Positions 11,951-21,156 of a stretch of DNA of 64,000 bases are shown piece by piece; the first letter of the stretch is position 1; every line of letters starts with the position of its first letter. The notes beneath the pieces are model-generated. The model was not told where the DNA came from. It saw only the letters and a list, made by a program, of their open reading frames with translations, and did not search any database. The position numbers were made by a program, and so were the translations under genes. The stretch spans positions 124,001 through 188,000 of the forward strand of contig NZ_WTYC01000004.1 of assembly GCF_009827325.1 (NCBI RefSeq), given 5' to 3'. The DNA comes from Qipengyuania vulgaris. Lineage in GTDB: Bacteria; Pseudomonadota; Alphaproteobacteria; Sphingomonadales; Sphingomonadaceae.

Positions 11951-13149
11951 AATTCGGGATCGACCGCCTCATCACTGACGACGAATTGCGTGCGCCGCTC
12001 GAAGGCAAACACGTTTCGCTCGTCGCCCATCCAGCTTCGGTCACTGCTCAGCTAGAGCATTCGCTCGACGCCCTGATCGGGCGCGGGATCAACGTGACCT
12101 CTGCTTTCGGTCCGCAGCACGGCCTGAAGGGCGACAAGCAGGACAACATGGTCGAGACTGCGGACGAGACCGATCCGCGGTATGGCATCCCCATCTTCAG
12201 TCTCTACGGCGAAGTGCGTCGGCCCAGCGGCCAGATGATGTCGACGGCCGATGTCTTCCTGTTCGACCTGCAGGACCTCGGGTGCCGCATCTATACCTTT
12301 GTTACCACGCTGCTCTATTTGCTCGAAGAAGCTGCGAAAACGGGCAAGTCGGTCTGGGTGCTCGATCGCCCCAACCCGGCGGGCGGGCCCGTCGAAGGCA
12401 CGCTGCTGCTTCCCGGACAGGAAAGCTTTGTCGGCGCTGCGCCCATGACGATGCGCCACGGCATGACGATGGGAGAGATGGGCCATTGGTTCGTCGAGCA
12501 TTTCAACCTTGATGTCGATTACCGCGTGATCGAGATGGAAGGCTGGAAACCGGGCAAGGCACCGGGCTTTGGCTGGCCCGAAAATCGCGTGTGGATCAAT
12601 CCGAGCCCCAACGCAGCAAACTTGAACATGGCGCGAGCCTATGCGGGAACCGTCATGCTCGAAGGCACGACGCTGAGCGAGGGCAGGGGAACGACCCGGC
12701 CGCTCGAAGTGCTCTTCGGTGCGCCCGATATCGACGCCCATGCCGTGCTGGAGGAGATGAAGCGTGTTTCGCCGATGTGGCTGCGAGGATGCCGCCTGCG
12801 CGAATGCTGGTTCGAACCGACCTTCCATAAGCACGCGGGAAGCCTCTGCAACGGCTTGATGATACACGCGGAAGGTCCGTTTTACGATCATCACGAATTC
12901 AAGCCGTGGCGCTTGCAGGCTCTCGCTTTCAAGGCGATCCGTACTCTCTATCCCGATTACGAACTCTGGCGCGATTTCCCTTATGAGTACGAGTTCGATC
13001 GGCTTGCCATCGATGTGATCAACGGCGGCCCGGCTCTGCGCGAATGGGTCGACGATACCGAGGCCGAACCGGGAGACCTTGAGGAAATTGCCGGGCGGGA
13101 TGAAGGAAGCTGGCGCGAAACCATTGCGCCGCACCTGATCTACAGTTGA
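11947..13149 (+). CDS. DUF1343 / NamZ-like exo-beta-N-acetylmuramidase
   Basis: The roughly 400-residue protein has the DUF1343 hallmarks: VAHPASV, FGPQHGLKGDKQDNM, IPIFSLYGEVRRPSG, FDLQDLGCRIYTF, VLDRPNPAGG and EGTTLSEGRGTTRPLE. A member from Bacillus (NamZ) is an exo-acting N-acetylmuramidase for peptidoglycan fragments, so turnover or recycling of muramic acid sugars is the likely role. No signal peptide is present, suggesting a cytoplasmic enzyme. I start it at ATG 11947 because it forms an ATGA overlap with the DOMON-like gene and removes a non-conserved 12-residue leader. Confidence 0.85.
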   Translation: MKFGIDRLITDDELRAPLEGKHVSLVAHPASVTAQLEHSLDALIGRGINVTSAFGPQHGLKGDKQDNMVETADETDPRYGIPIFSLYGEVRRPSGQMMSTADVFLFDLQDLGCRIYTFVTTLLYLLEEAAKTGKSVWVLDRPNPAGGPVEGTLLLPGQESFVGAAPMTMRHGMTMGEMGHWFVEHFNLDVDYRVIEMEGWKPGKAPGFGWPENRVWINPSPNAANLNMARAYAGTVMLEGTTLSEGRGTTRPLEVLFGAPDIDAHAVLEEMKRVSPMWLRGCRLRECWFEPTFHKHAGSLCNGLMIHAEGPFYDHHEFKPWRLQALAFKAIRTLYPDYELWRDFPYEYEFDRLAIDVINGGPALREWVDDTEAEPGDLEEIAGRDEGSWRETIAPHLIYS

Positions 13150-13179
13150 CCGCTGTGCAGATCGGTGCGTGCCCGACTC

Positions 13180-14361
13180 TCAGCCCTGTTTCCGGCTGAG
13201 TTCGCGCATCGCATCGTCCAATCCGTCCAGCGTGAGGGGATACATCCGATCGTTGACGAGGTGTTTCATCACCTTTGTCGATTGAGAATAGCCCCACTGC
13301 TTTTCTGGTACGGGATTGAGCCAGACGGTTGCCGGATAGGTGTTTGTCACCCGCTGCATCCAGGTTGCGCCGGCTTCTTCGTTCATATGCTCCACGCTGC
13401 CACCCGGATGGGTGATCTCATAGGGACTCATCGCCGCATCGCCGACGAAGACGACCTTGTAATCGTGGCCATATTTGTGAAGCACATCCCAGGTCTTGGT
13501 TCGCTCCTGCCACCGCCGCCGGTTATCCTTCCAAAGGCCCTCGTAAAGGCAATTGTGGAAATAGAAGAATTCAAGATTCTTGAATTCGCTCGTCGCGGCG
13601 CTGAAGAGCTCCTCGGTTACCTTGATGAACGGGTCCATCGATCCGCCGACGTCGAGGAAGAGCAGAAGCTTCACTGCATTGTGCCGTTCTGGCCGCATGT
13701 GGATGTCGAGCCAACCCTGCTTGGCAGTCCCCTCGATAGTCGCGTCGAGATCCAGTTCGTCTGCTGCACCTTCGCGCGCGAAACGGCGTAACCGTCGCAG
13801 CGCCATCTTGATGTTGCGTGTGCCGAGTTCCTTGGTGTTGTCGAGATTCTTGAACTCGCGCTTGTCCCATACCTTGATGGCACGCTTGTGCTTGCTTTCG
13901 CCGCCGATCCGCACCCCTTCGGGATTGTATCCCGAATTGCCGAATGGCGAGGTCCCTCCGGTGCCGATCCATTTGTTGCCGCCTTGGTGGCGTTCGTGCT
14001 GTTCTTCGAGGCGCTTCTTCAGCGTTTCCATGATCTCGTCCCAGTCGCCCAGGCTCTTGATCTTTTCCATCTCTTCGTCGGAGAGGAATTTCTCGGCCAC
14101 TGCCTTCAGCCAGTCTTCCGGAATATCCACCGGGTTCTGGCCGTAATCGGTCATGATGCCCTTGAAGACCTTCGAGAAAACCTGATCGAACCGATCGAGC
14201 AGGCCTTCGTCTTTTACGAAAGTCGCCCGGCTCAGATAGTAGAAACTCTCCGGCGATTGACCGATCACTTCCCTGTCCAAGGCTTCGAGCAGGGTGAGGT
14301 GTTCCTTGAAGCTTGCGGAAATGCCGGCTGCGCGCAGCTCGTCGACGAAATTGAAGAACAT
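13180..14361 (-). CDS. VWA-domain protein, CoxE-like
   Basis: The 393-residue protein has an N-terminal helical region (FVDELRAAGISASFKEHLTLLEAL) and a C-terminal von Willebrand A-type domain with a MIDAS-like LLFLDVGGSMDPFIKVTEELFSA; the usual DxSxS is DVGGS here. VFVGDAAMSPYEI and the C-terminal GWS-like region follow. CoxE-type VWA proteins work with MoxR AAA+ ATPases to load metals or remodel enzymes. Such an ATPase is encoded 1.6 kb away on the same strand (15980-16846), but an opposite-strand chemoreceptor gene lies between. The client is unknown. Confidence 0.85.
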   Translation of the reverse strand: MFFNFVDELRAAGISASFKEHLTLLEALDREVIGQSPESFYYLSRATFVKDEGLLDRFDQVFSKVFKGIMTDYGQNPVDIPEDWLKAVAEKFLSDEEMEKIKSLGDWDEIMETLKKRLEEQHERHQGGNKWIGTGGTSPFGNSGYNPEGVRIGGESKHKRAIKVWDKREFKNLDNTKELGTRNIKMALRRLRRFAREGAADELDLDATIEGTAKQGWLDIHMRPERHNAVKLLLFLDVGGSMDPFIKVTEELFSAATSEFKNLEFFYFHNCLYEGLWKDNRRRWQERTKTWDVLHKYGHDYKVVFVGDAAMSPYEITHPGGSVEHMNEEAGATWMQRVTNTYPATVWLNPVPEKQWGYSQSTKVMKHLVNDRMYPLTLDGLDDAMRELSRKQG

Positions 14362-14501
14362 GGTTCTTTCCTAACCTGCACATTGCCGACACGCCAGCCC
14401 CGCCAGATACCAATTGGCAAATGTGCAGTTAGACTTAACGCTCCCCTAACCATTCGCCCCTAGAGCGCAGGGAGAACATTCCATAACAGGGGTCTCGATA
14501 G

Positions 14502-15902
14502 ATGGAAGTCAGCGCAATCGATGCACGGGGAGCATCGGCCCTCGAGCGCATTCCGGAAGCCTGCGGCAAAGTCACGGTAGGATGCTCCGATGTCGCCGGA
14601 ATCGTCCAGGCGGTTCTCGACAGTTCCGGTGTCCTGCGGGCCGAACACATAGAGCTTCAGGGAACTGTCAAGGAACTCGAAGCCGATCAGCGCAAGGTTT
14701 CCGAAGCCAGTGACGAAGCCCGCCTGCTTTCCGCGCGGGCGATCGAGCGGCTCAACATGGGCACCAGCCAGATCCAGTCTTCGCTGCAGCAGATCACCAG
14801 TCTGCTTGATCTCGTCGAAACCCTTGCGACCCACGTCACCGGATTCGCTGCTGCGATGGACCAGGTGAAGCGGTGTTCGCAGGACATCGAACAGATTGCG
14901 GAGACGACTAACATTCTCGCGCTCAATGCCACCATCGAGGCGATGCGTGCAGGCGATGCAGGGCGTACTTTTGCAGTCGTGGCCAACGAGGTGAAGACGC
15001 TCGCTGGCGAGACGCGCAAGGCAACCGACGAGATCAGCGATGTGATCGAGACGCTGGGCAGCGAGGCGGCAACCGTGATCGAAAGGATCGAAGCGGGCGC
15101 CAAGGCATCCAATGAAGCGAAGACCTCGGTTGCCAGCATCGACGCGACCATTTCCGGTGTCAGCCAGCTCGTAGACGAAGTCGACCAGCAGAACGACCAG
15201 ATTACTCGCGCCACCGGTATGATGACGGAACATGTCGATCGAGTTTCCAGTGTGATCGACAGCTTCGACCGGGCTGCCAATGAAAACGAGCAGCGACTCG
15301 AAACGGCCCACGAGCGAATCGAAGAGCTCGAACTGACCGCCAGCGAGATGTTCGACCAGATCGTAAAGGCCGGGCTTTCTCCGCAGGACAGCCAGATGGT
15401 CGAGAAGGCACAGCACTTCGCATCCGAGGTTATCGCGACCGCCGAAGAGGCAATTAAGTCCGGATCGTTGAAAATGGACCAGCTATTCGACGAGAATTAC
15501 CGTCTGCTCGAAGGCACCAATCCGAAGCAGTATCGTACCGCCCTTAGCGACTGGGCAGACGCCCATTGGCGCCCGATCAACGACCGGGTGGTCGGAGAGG
15601 GTGGACCGATCATGATGTGTTCTCAGGCCGATATGAAGGGCTTCCTTCCCACTCACATTACTGATCGCTGCCGCAAGCCCACAGGCGATCTCACGCATGA
15701 TACTACTTACTGCCGCAACGGACGCATCATGCTCTACGCGATCGATAAGAAGGCCAAGCAGCAGAACGATGCCTACATGATGGCTGTCTATCGCCAGGAA
15801 GGCGACGGGAAGAATTACGTGGTCGTGCGCAATGTTTATGTGCCGGTTGTGATCAATGGTCGCCGCTGGGGTGATTTCGAACTGGCCTACAGCTTCCGCT
15901 GA
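14502..15902 (+). CDS. Soluble methyl-accepting chemotaxis-like protein with C-terminal sensory domain
   Basis: The 466-residue protein has no transmembrane segment. The MCP coiled-coil signalling domain is central, with the tip [19 protein letters not shown] followed by [25 protein letters not shown] (about residues 125-200). A C-terminal domain of roughly 150 residues holds [29 protein letters not shown] and [15 protein letters not shown], which matches the Cache-like C-terminal module of many cytosolic receptors. The order is thus signalling then sensing, the reverse of classical chemoreceptors. No CheA or CheW gene is in the window. The gene is inserted between the VWA and MoxR genes on the opposite strand. 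Confidence 0.85.
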   Translation: MEVSAIDARGASALERIPEACGKVTVGCSDVAGIVQAVLDSSGVLRAEHIELQGTVKELEADQRKVSEASDEARLLSARAIERLNMGTSQIQSSLQQITSLLDLVETLATHVTGFAAAMDQVKRCSQDIEQIAETTNILALNATIEAMRAGDAGRTFAVVANEVKTLAGETRKATDEISDVIETLGSEAATVIERIEAGAKASNEAKTSVASIDATISGVSQLVDEVDQQNDQITRATGMMTEHVDRVSSVIDSFDRAANENEQRLETAHERIEELELTASEMFDQIVKAGLSPQDSQMVEKAQHFASEVIATAEEAIKSGSLKMDQLFDENYRLLEGTNPKQYRTALSDWADAHWRPINDRVVGEGGPIMMCSQADMKGFLPTHITDRCRKPTGDLTHDTTYCRNGRIMLYAIDKKAKQQNDAYMMAVYRQEGDGKNYVVVRNVYVPVVINGRRWGDFELAYSFR

Positions 15903-15920
15903 TTTGAACATGCTCCAAAG

Positions 15921-15955
15921 AAAGGCCGGGAAACGCATCGCGCTTCCCGGTCTTT
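15921..15955. terminator. Bidirectional intrinsic terminator
   Basis: AAAGGCCGGGAA (15921-15932) pairs with TTCCCGGTCTTT (15944-15955) as a 12-bp stem with one G-T pair. It lies between the convergent MCP and MoxR genes. Confidence 0.7.
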
Positions 15956-15979
15956 GCTATTGATTGGAGGAATGTTCGC

Positions 15980-16846
15980 TCAGGTTTGGCGGCGTGCCAT
16001 GAAGGCGAGCCGTTCGAACATCATCACATCCTGTTCGTTCTTGAGCAGTGCACCGTGCAGCGGTGGGATGGCGCTGTTGGGATTGCTGTCCTGCAAGACT
16101 TCCAGCGGCATATCCTCGTTCAACAATAGTTTGAGCCAATCGAGGAGTTCGCTGGTGCTGGGCTTTTTCTTGAGACCCGGCACGTCGCGCAATTCGTAAA
16201 AGATCTCCATCGCCTTGCTGACGAGGTTTTTCTGGATGTCGGGGAAGTGGACCTCGATGATGTCGCGCATCGTCTCGCGGTCGGGGAACTTGATGTAATG
16301 GAAGAAACAGCGGCGCAGGAATGCGTCGGGCAGTTCCTTTTCGTTGTTCGAGGTGATGACCACGATGGGCCGTTCCTTCGCCTCGATCCGCGTGTGCGTC
16401 TCATAGACATCGAAGCTCATGCGGTCGAGCTCCTGCAGGAGATCGTTCGGAAACTCGATATCGGCTTTGTCTATTTCGTCGATGAGGAGAACGGGCAATT
16501 CGGGCGCGGTGAACGCCTCCCACAGCTTGCCCTTCTTGATGTAGTTCGAAATGTCGTGAACGCGCTCGTCACCCAGCTGGCCGTCACGCAAGCGGGCCAC
16601 TGCGTCGTACTCATACAGGCCCTGCTGCGCCTTGGTCGTTGATTTGACGTTCCATTCGATCAGCGGTGCATCTAACGCTTTCGAGATTTCGTGAGCCAGA
16701 ACGGTCTTGCCCGTTCCGGGCTCGCCTTTGACGAGCAGAGGGCGACGAAGGGTTACCGCTGCGTTGACAGCAACTTTCAGATCCTCTGTCGCGATATAGG
16801 ACTTTGTCCCTTCGAAACGGGTCTGTTCGGCGTTTGTGTCGGACAT
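15980..16846 (-). CDS. MoxR-family AAA+ ATPase
   Basis: The 288-residue AAA+ protein has Walker A GEPGTGKT (residues 41-48), Walker B VLLIDEIDKAD, sensor 1 VVITSNNEKELPDAFLRRC, and a C-terminal lid with TSELLDWLKLLL. MoxR ATPases act as chaperones with VWA-domain partners in metallo-enzyme maturation. The natural partner is the CoxE-like gene at 13180-14361, downstream on the same strand beyond an opposing gene. It is divergent from the hydrolase-OsmC gene, with 98 bp between; that interval holds TTACGTATGCGTT. Confidence 0.92.
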   Translation of the reverse strand: MSDTNAEQTRFEGTKSYIATEDLKVAVNAAVTLRRPLLVKGEPGTGKTVLAHEISKALDAPLIEWNVKSTTKAQQGLYEYDAVARLRDGQLGDERVHDISNYIKKGKLWEAFTAPELPVLLIDEIDKADIEFPNDLLQELDRMSFDVYETHTRIEAKERPIVVITSNNEKELPDAFLRRCFFHYIKFPDRETMRDIIEVHFPDIQKNLVSKAMEIFYELRDVPGLKKKPSTSELLDWLKLLLNEDMPLEVLQDSNPNSAIPPLHGALLKNEQDVMMFERLAFMARRQT

Positions 16847-16944
16847 CGGTTTCCTCTTGCAACTTTACGTATGCGTTAGGGGTCTGGCACTCCAAGGGCA
16901 AGGGGGCGTTAGCCTGTTGAAGCCCAAGCATCTAAGGACGGACC

Positions 16945-18165
16945 ATGCCGACTGAAAACATCACCATCACCACGGATGCCGGGCATGATCTGACTGGATC
17001 GCTCGAGCTTCCGACCGGGCTCATAAGGGGCGCTGCCCTTTTCGCTCACTGCTTTACCTGCACGAAGAACAGCAAGGCAGCTGTGGCAGTTGCAAGAGAG
17101 CTTGCGATCAAGGGAATTGCCTGTCTGCGTTTCGATTTCACCGGATTGGGCGGGAGCGGTGGGGATTTCGGACGCGCTGGATTCGCCGCTGACGTTTCCG
17201 ACCTCGTAGCCGCAGCCGAGGAGCTTATCGACCGATTTGCCCAGCCGGTCCTTCTCGTGGGTCACAGTCTTGGCGGCGCCGCAGTTCTGGCTGCTGCAGA
17301 CGAGCTGGGTTTCGAAAAGATCGCGGCGATTGCCACGATCGGCGCGCCTTCCGATGTGCCGCACGTCCTTTCGAACATCGACGGCGATCTCGACAAGATC
17401 CGCAAGACCGGCGAAGGCGCAGTCAGGATAGCAGGGCGCGAATTCAACCTCGGGCGCGAATTCATCGAGAAGGTCGAGAATGTCGACCTGTTGGCCGAGG
17501 TCGCACGTCTGCGGAAGCCGCTCCTGTTCCTTCATTCTCCGACCGATGACGTAGTAGGGATCGAACATGCCAGCGCGCTGTTTCAGGCTGCGCGGCACCC
17601 CAAGAGCTTCGTTAGCCTGGAAGGCGCGGATCATCTTCTCCTGCAGGAAGAAGATGCCGAATTCGCGGCCAGTGTCATTGCCGCTTGGGCAAGCCGATAT
17701 CTGCCGCTCCGCGACGATTGGCCGATGCCGAATAAAGGTGTCGTGACCTGCATGGGTCACGGCAAGTTCGGGACCGAAATCCACACGGTCAGCCATCGAT
17801 TTATCGCCGACGAGCCGAAATCCTATGGCGGCGACGATACCGGCCCGACGCCCTACGATTTACTCCTGGGGGCGCTCGGCGCTTGCACTTCGATGACCTT
17901 GGGAATGTACGCGCGGCAAAAGGGCTGGCCATTGGAAGGTGTGCAGATTCATCTCACTCACTCGAGCGACCATGCGAAAGATTGCGAAGATTGCCTGGTG
18001 GAAGAAGACGGCATGCCGCACCAGCTGATCTCACGCAAAATCGCTCTCAGCGGGGAAGCGCTTTCCAACGAACAGAAGACACGCCTGCTTGAGATCGCCG
18101 ACAAATGTCCGGTACACAAAACGCTGGAAGGCAGAATTTCGGTAGAGACCAAGTTGCTCGGTTAA
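16945..18165 (+). CDS. Alpha/beta hydrolase-OsmC fusion protein
   Basis: The 406-residue protein joins two complete domains. Residues 1 to about 255 are an alpha/beta hydrolase with nucleophile elbow GHSLGG (Ser108), acid in SPTDDVVG (Asp201/202) and His230 in GADHLLL. Residues about 262-406 are an OsmC/Ohr fold with the redox cysteine pair Cys314 (LGACTSMTL) and Cys388 (DKCPVHKTL). OsmC proteins reduce organic hydroperoxides through these cysteines. The fusion suggests hydrolysis of an ester substrate or product coupled to peroxide reduction. This architecture is known in proteobacteria; the physiological substrate is not. Confidence 0.93.
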   Translation: MPTENITITTDAGHDLTGSLELPTGLIRGAALFAHCFTCTKNSKAAVAVARELAIKGIACLRFDFTGLGGSGGDFGRAGFAADVSDLVAAAEELIDRFAQPVLLVGHSLGGAAVLAAADELGFEKIAAIATIGAPSDVPHVLSNIDGDLDKIRKTGEGAVRIAGREFNLGREFIEKVENVDLLAEVARLRKPLLFLHSPTDDVVGIEHASALFQAARHPKSFVSLEGADHLLLQEEDAEFAASVIAAWASRYLPLRDDWPMPNKGVVTCMGHGKFGTEIHTVSHRFIADEPKSYGGDDTGPTPYDLLLGALGACTSMTLGMYARQKGWPLEGVQIHLTHSSDHAKDCEDCLVEEDGMPHQLISRKIALSGEALSNEQKTRLLEIADKCPVHKTLEGRISVETKLLG

Positions 18166-18170
18166 AATCT

Positions 18171-19202
18171 TCAGTTCGTTTTGACGGTTATGCGATGGCT
18201 GGTGCCCACACCGCATTCCAGCTTTTCGAGTTCGGTTCCGAGACTGCGTGTTATCGCCGTGACGATCCGCATCCCGAGGCCGGTTCCTACTGGTCCCGCA
18301 CCATCGGCAATACCCGCGCCATTGTCGCTGACCGCCACGCTGTATCCATTTTCGAGCGATGACAGTTCGACGCGGACAGTTCCCGATGAATTTTCGGGAA
18401 AGGCGTACTTCGCGGCGTTGGTGACCAATTCGTTCACGACGACTCCGACGTTTACGGCATCATCGGGGGAAACTTCGACGTGATCGGCCGAGAATATCAG
18501 GTCGACCGAATTGTCGATCTCCGACATGTTTTCCCGCAATTCGGCGATCAGCGTCTCCAGATATTCGTCCAGATCGATCGTGGTCAAATCTCCGCGAGTA
18601 TAAAGATTCTGGTGAACCTTACCGATCGCCTTGATGCGGTTCTGCGTCGCTTCCAACGCGTCCTTTGCTGCCGGTTCGGCAGTTTGATTGGCCTGCATCG
18701 CAACGAAGCTCTGCACCATCTGGAGCGAGTTGGACACGCGATGGTGAACTTCACGCACCAGCATCTCTAGACGTTCGTTTGCTTCGCGCAGATCGGCTTC
18801 GGCCTTGCGTTTCTCCCGTTCGAGCCGATCCCGGAGGAAAGCCTGGCGAAACCGTCCGTCCAGCAGGTCGAAGAAACTTTCCCCTACCGTCTTGACCACG
18901 AAATCCGCGGCGCCGGCATGGATGGCCTCGACAGCAACTGCTGTATCGCTATCGCCGGTCACGAACACGACCGGTGGGTGTCCTTCCTTTGCAACGATTT
19001 CGTCCAGCATCTGACGGCCGCTTTTGCCTGGCATGTGGTTGTCGATAGCCACAAGGTCGAAAGTCGTGATGCGCATGCACTCAAGACCTTCGTCGGCACT
19101 TTCAGCAGTTTCTACATCGAATCCGCGCTTGGTCAGCGCGCGCTGGATCAGCCGCCGCAGTCCGGCGTCATCGTCGACATAGAGGATCTTCTTTGGTTCT
19201 AT
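18171..19202 (-). CDS. Hybrid REC-HisKA_2 sensor kinase, non-canonical start
   Basis: The open frame encodes a receiver domain (KILYVDDDAGLRRLI, FDLVAIDNHMPG, VVFVTGD) joined by a coiled coil to a HisKA_2 kinase: phospho-acceptor EVHHRVSNSLQ, N-box NELVTNAAKYAF, G1 DNGAGI, G2 GTGLGMRI. The first ATG, at 19076, would cut off the acidic pocket of the receiver domain. Between it and the upstream frame there is no ATG, GTG or TTG, only an ATA at 19200-19202 whose last bases overlap the TAG of the preceding response regulator (ATAG). So translation starts at ATA, depends on reinitiation, or arises by -1 frameshifting. It is the third gene of a signalling operon. Confidence 0.8.
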   Translation of the reverse strand: MEPKKILYVDDDAGLRRLIQRALTKRGFDVETAESADEGLECMRITTFDLVAIDNHMPGKSGRQMLDEIVAKEGHPPVVFVTGDSDTAVAVEAIHAGAADFVVKTVGESFFDLLDGRFRQAFLRDRLEREKRKAEADLREANERLEMLVREVHHRVSNSLQMVQSFVAMQANQTAEPAAKDALEATQNRIKAIGKVHQNLYTRGDLTTIDLDEYLETLIAELRENMSEIDNSVDLIFSADHVEVSPDDAVNVGVVVNELVTNAAKYAFPENSSGTVRVELSSLENGYSVAVSDNGAGIADGAGPVGTGLGMRIVTAITRSLGTELEKLECGVGTSHRITVKTN

Positions 19203-19642
19203 TGTTCGTCTACCGATGGAACCTGGATAACCGAAAGGAACAGGCCCAGCTGGCGGATTGCGTCGGCGAAGCTTTCATAATTTACCGGCTTGGTAATGTA
19301 GACATTGCAGCCGAGATCATAGCAGCGCTGGATTTCCACCTTGTCGTCTGTGGTAGTGAGGACGACAACGGGGGTGCGGTGCAGCTTCTGGTCGCCCTTG
19401 ATCTTCTCGAGGATCGAGGTTCCACTCATGTCCGGAAGGTTCAGATCGAGCAGTACCAGCGCAGGACCATTTTGGGCCGGACCGCTGGGATCGTTGAACA
19501 GATAATCGAGGGCTGTCGTGCCATCGGTGAAATGCTTGATGTCGTTAGAGATACCTGCACGGCGAATGTTCTTTTCGATTAGGCGTGCGTGGCCTTCGTC
19601 ATCTTCGATCATGACGATACCGACTGTTTGTTGGGAATTCAT
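19199..19642 (-). CDS. Single-domain response regulator (Rcp1-like)
   Basis: The 147-residue protein is a lone receiver domain: acidic pair IEDDEG, phospho-acceptor LLDLNLPDMSG, conserved LTTT and ITKPVNYE. The DLFLSV-like C-terminal helix resembles regulators that pair with phytochrome-type kinases. Its ATG overlaps the stop of the CHASE3 kinase gene by 4 nt (ATGA) and has AGGAGG upstream inside that gene. It most likely receives phosphate from that kinase and passes it to, or competes with, the REC-HisKA_2 protein encoded just downstream. There is no output domain. Confidence 0.93.
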   Translation of the reverse strand: MNSQQTVGIVMIEDDEGHARLIEKNIRRAGISNDIKHFTDGTTALDYLFNDPSGPAQNGPALVLLDLNLPDMSGTSILEKIKGDQKLHRTPVVVLTTTDDKVEIQRCYDLGCNVYITKPVNYESFADAIRQLGLFLSVIQVPSVDEQ

Positions 19643-21135
19643 GGAAGTGCCTCCTGGGCAACGAATTTTGAAGGAAGTGAAAGCCTGAAACGCGAGCCTT
19701 GGTCAAGCTCGGATTCGACTTCGACTATTCCACCGAGACGATACGCCAGTGCGCGAACATTGGCGAGACCGAGACCTTCGCCTTCCTGATCTTGAGCGCC
19801 GGCGCGGCGGAAGAGCTCGAAAATTCTCTCATGATCTTCGGGGGCGATACCCCGCCCATTGTCGATCACATCGATGCGAACAGTCCCAACGGCCTTGCTG
19901 CCTTCGACGGTAACCTCACCGGCGCGCTTCGGGCTGAGGTATTTGAGGGCATTTTCGATAAGATTCTGAAGGATCTGCTCGACGGCAATACGGTCGCTCT
20001 CGAGGTCCGGTATCGCCTTGACCTCGATGGAAGCACCAGCGTCTTCTGCGCGTTGGTGAAGCGAAGTGACGATGTCGCTGGTCAGTGCTTCCATATCGAG
20101 CATCTCCGGTTGGAGCTTGCGACGGCCCTGTCTTGACAACTCGAGTATCGAATTGATCAGGCGGTCCATCTTCTCGGTGGATGTGCGAATAAAGTCGAGC
20201 GCCTCGGGCAGGTCCTCGTCGACCGCGAGCCAGACTTCTTCATTTCGCAATTCCGGCTTGCTCTCGTACAATTCTGTCAGATGATCGCGGATCGTCTTCC
20301 GCGCTTCGTCGAGTTCCGAAGTGAAGCCCAACACGTTGACCAGTGGTGAACGCAGGTCATGACTGACGATATAGGCGAAGCGCTGAATCTCTTCATTGGC
20401 ACGCAACAGTTCGCCGGTGCGTTTTTGAACGGCTTCCTCCAAGCCGACATTGGCCTCGCGGAGGCTGATCTGGGCCTGCGCCAACTCGCGATTGTATCGC
20501 AGCACAACAAGAACCGCAGTCACCAAAACGCCGAGAAGGAGGAGTGTGGCAACACCGCCGACAATGTAGAATTGAACGAGTGACCCGAGTTGGGCTTGAT
20601 TTCGGCGACCAAGCTCCTCGGCTTCGAAGTCGGACATTGACCTCGCAACCTCACGTATCTCCTGTGTAATAAGCACACCGCGGTCATCGCTGAAATCGAG
20701 GTTTCTGGCTTCCAGGAAAGCTGTGGCGGGATCGGCAAACATTGCATCGACGAGAACTGTTCGTTCGGCATTCAGCCGGCGAAGTTGTTCGAGTTTCTGA
20801 ATTTGACCGCCATCGACCAGTAAATCGTCGAGACGTGCCTGCTCAGTCTCGTAGTCGGCGCTGGCTTCGCGCACGATGCGGGCGAAATCGGGATCTGGCT
20901 GCAGCAGGAAACCGCGTTGCCCAGCAGCGATCTGTTCGTTGAACGTAGATAGGCTGTCGATACTTGCCTGGCGCTCCATCACGCGTTCGACCTGATCGGT
21001 ATCTTCGCTGATCGAACCAAGGGTCACGATCCCTGCGATAATCGCAATCGCAAGCAGGACGATGCCAATACCGAGGAGACCGATCACCCGGCGGCGGCCA
21101 ATCCTTTCGTAACGTTCGCGGACCTTGTCTGGCAT
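19639..21135 (-). CDS. CHASE3-domain sensor histidine kinase
   Basis: The 498-residue membrane kinase has TM1 (VIGLLGIGIVLLAIAIIAGI, about 17-36) and a periplasmic CHASE3-type helical domain with AAGQRGFLLQPDPDF. TM2 lies near 190-212, followed by a coiled coil, HisKA with phospho-acceptor His in YIVSHDLRSPLVN, and HATPase (NLIENALKYL, DNGRGIAPEDHERIF, GEGLGLANVRAL). It lacks its own receiver. It is the first gene of an operon with the small response regulator (ATGA overlap) and the REC-HisKA_2 kinase, forming a likely phosphorelay. The stimulus is unknown. Confidence 0.93.
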   Translation of the reverse strand: MPDKVRERYERIGRRRVIGLLGIGIVLLAIAIIAGIVTLGSISEDTDQVERVMERQASIDSLSTFNEQIAAGQRGFLLQPDPDFARIVREASADYETEQARLDDLLVDGGQIQKLEQLRRLNAERTVLVDAMFADPATAFLEARNLDFSDDRGVLITQEIREVARSMSDFEAEELGRRNQAQLGSLVQFYIVGGVATLLLLGVLVTAVLVVLRYNRELAQAQISLREANVGLEEAVQKRTGELLRANEEIQRFAYIVSHDLRSPLVNVLGFTSELDEARKTIRDHLTELYESKPELRNEEVWLAVDEDLPEALDFIRTSTEKMDRLINSILELSRQGRRKLQPEMLDMEALTSDIVTSLHQRAEDAGASIEVKAIPDLESDRIAVEQILQNLIENALKYLSPKRAGEVTVEGSKAVGTVRIDVIDNGRGIAPEDHERIFELFRRAGAQDQEGEGLGLANVRALAYRLGGIVEVESELDQGSRFRLSLPSKFVAQEALP

Positions 21136-21156
21136 ATTCTTCGCTCTACTGGTGAC

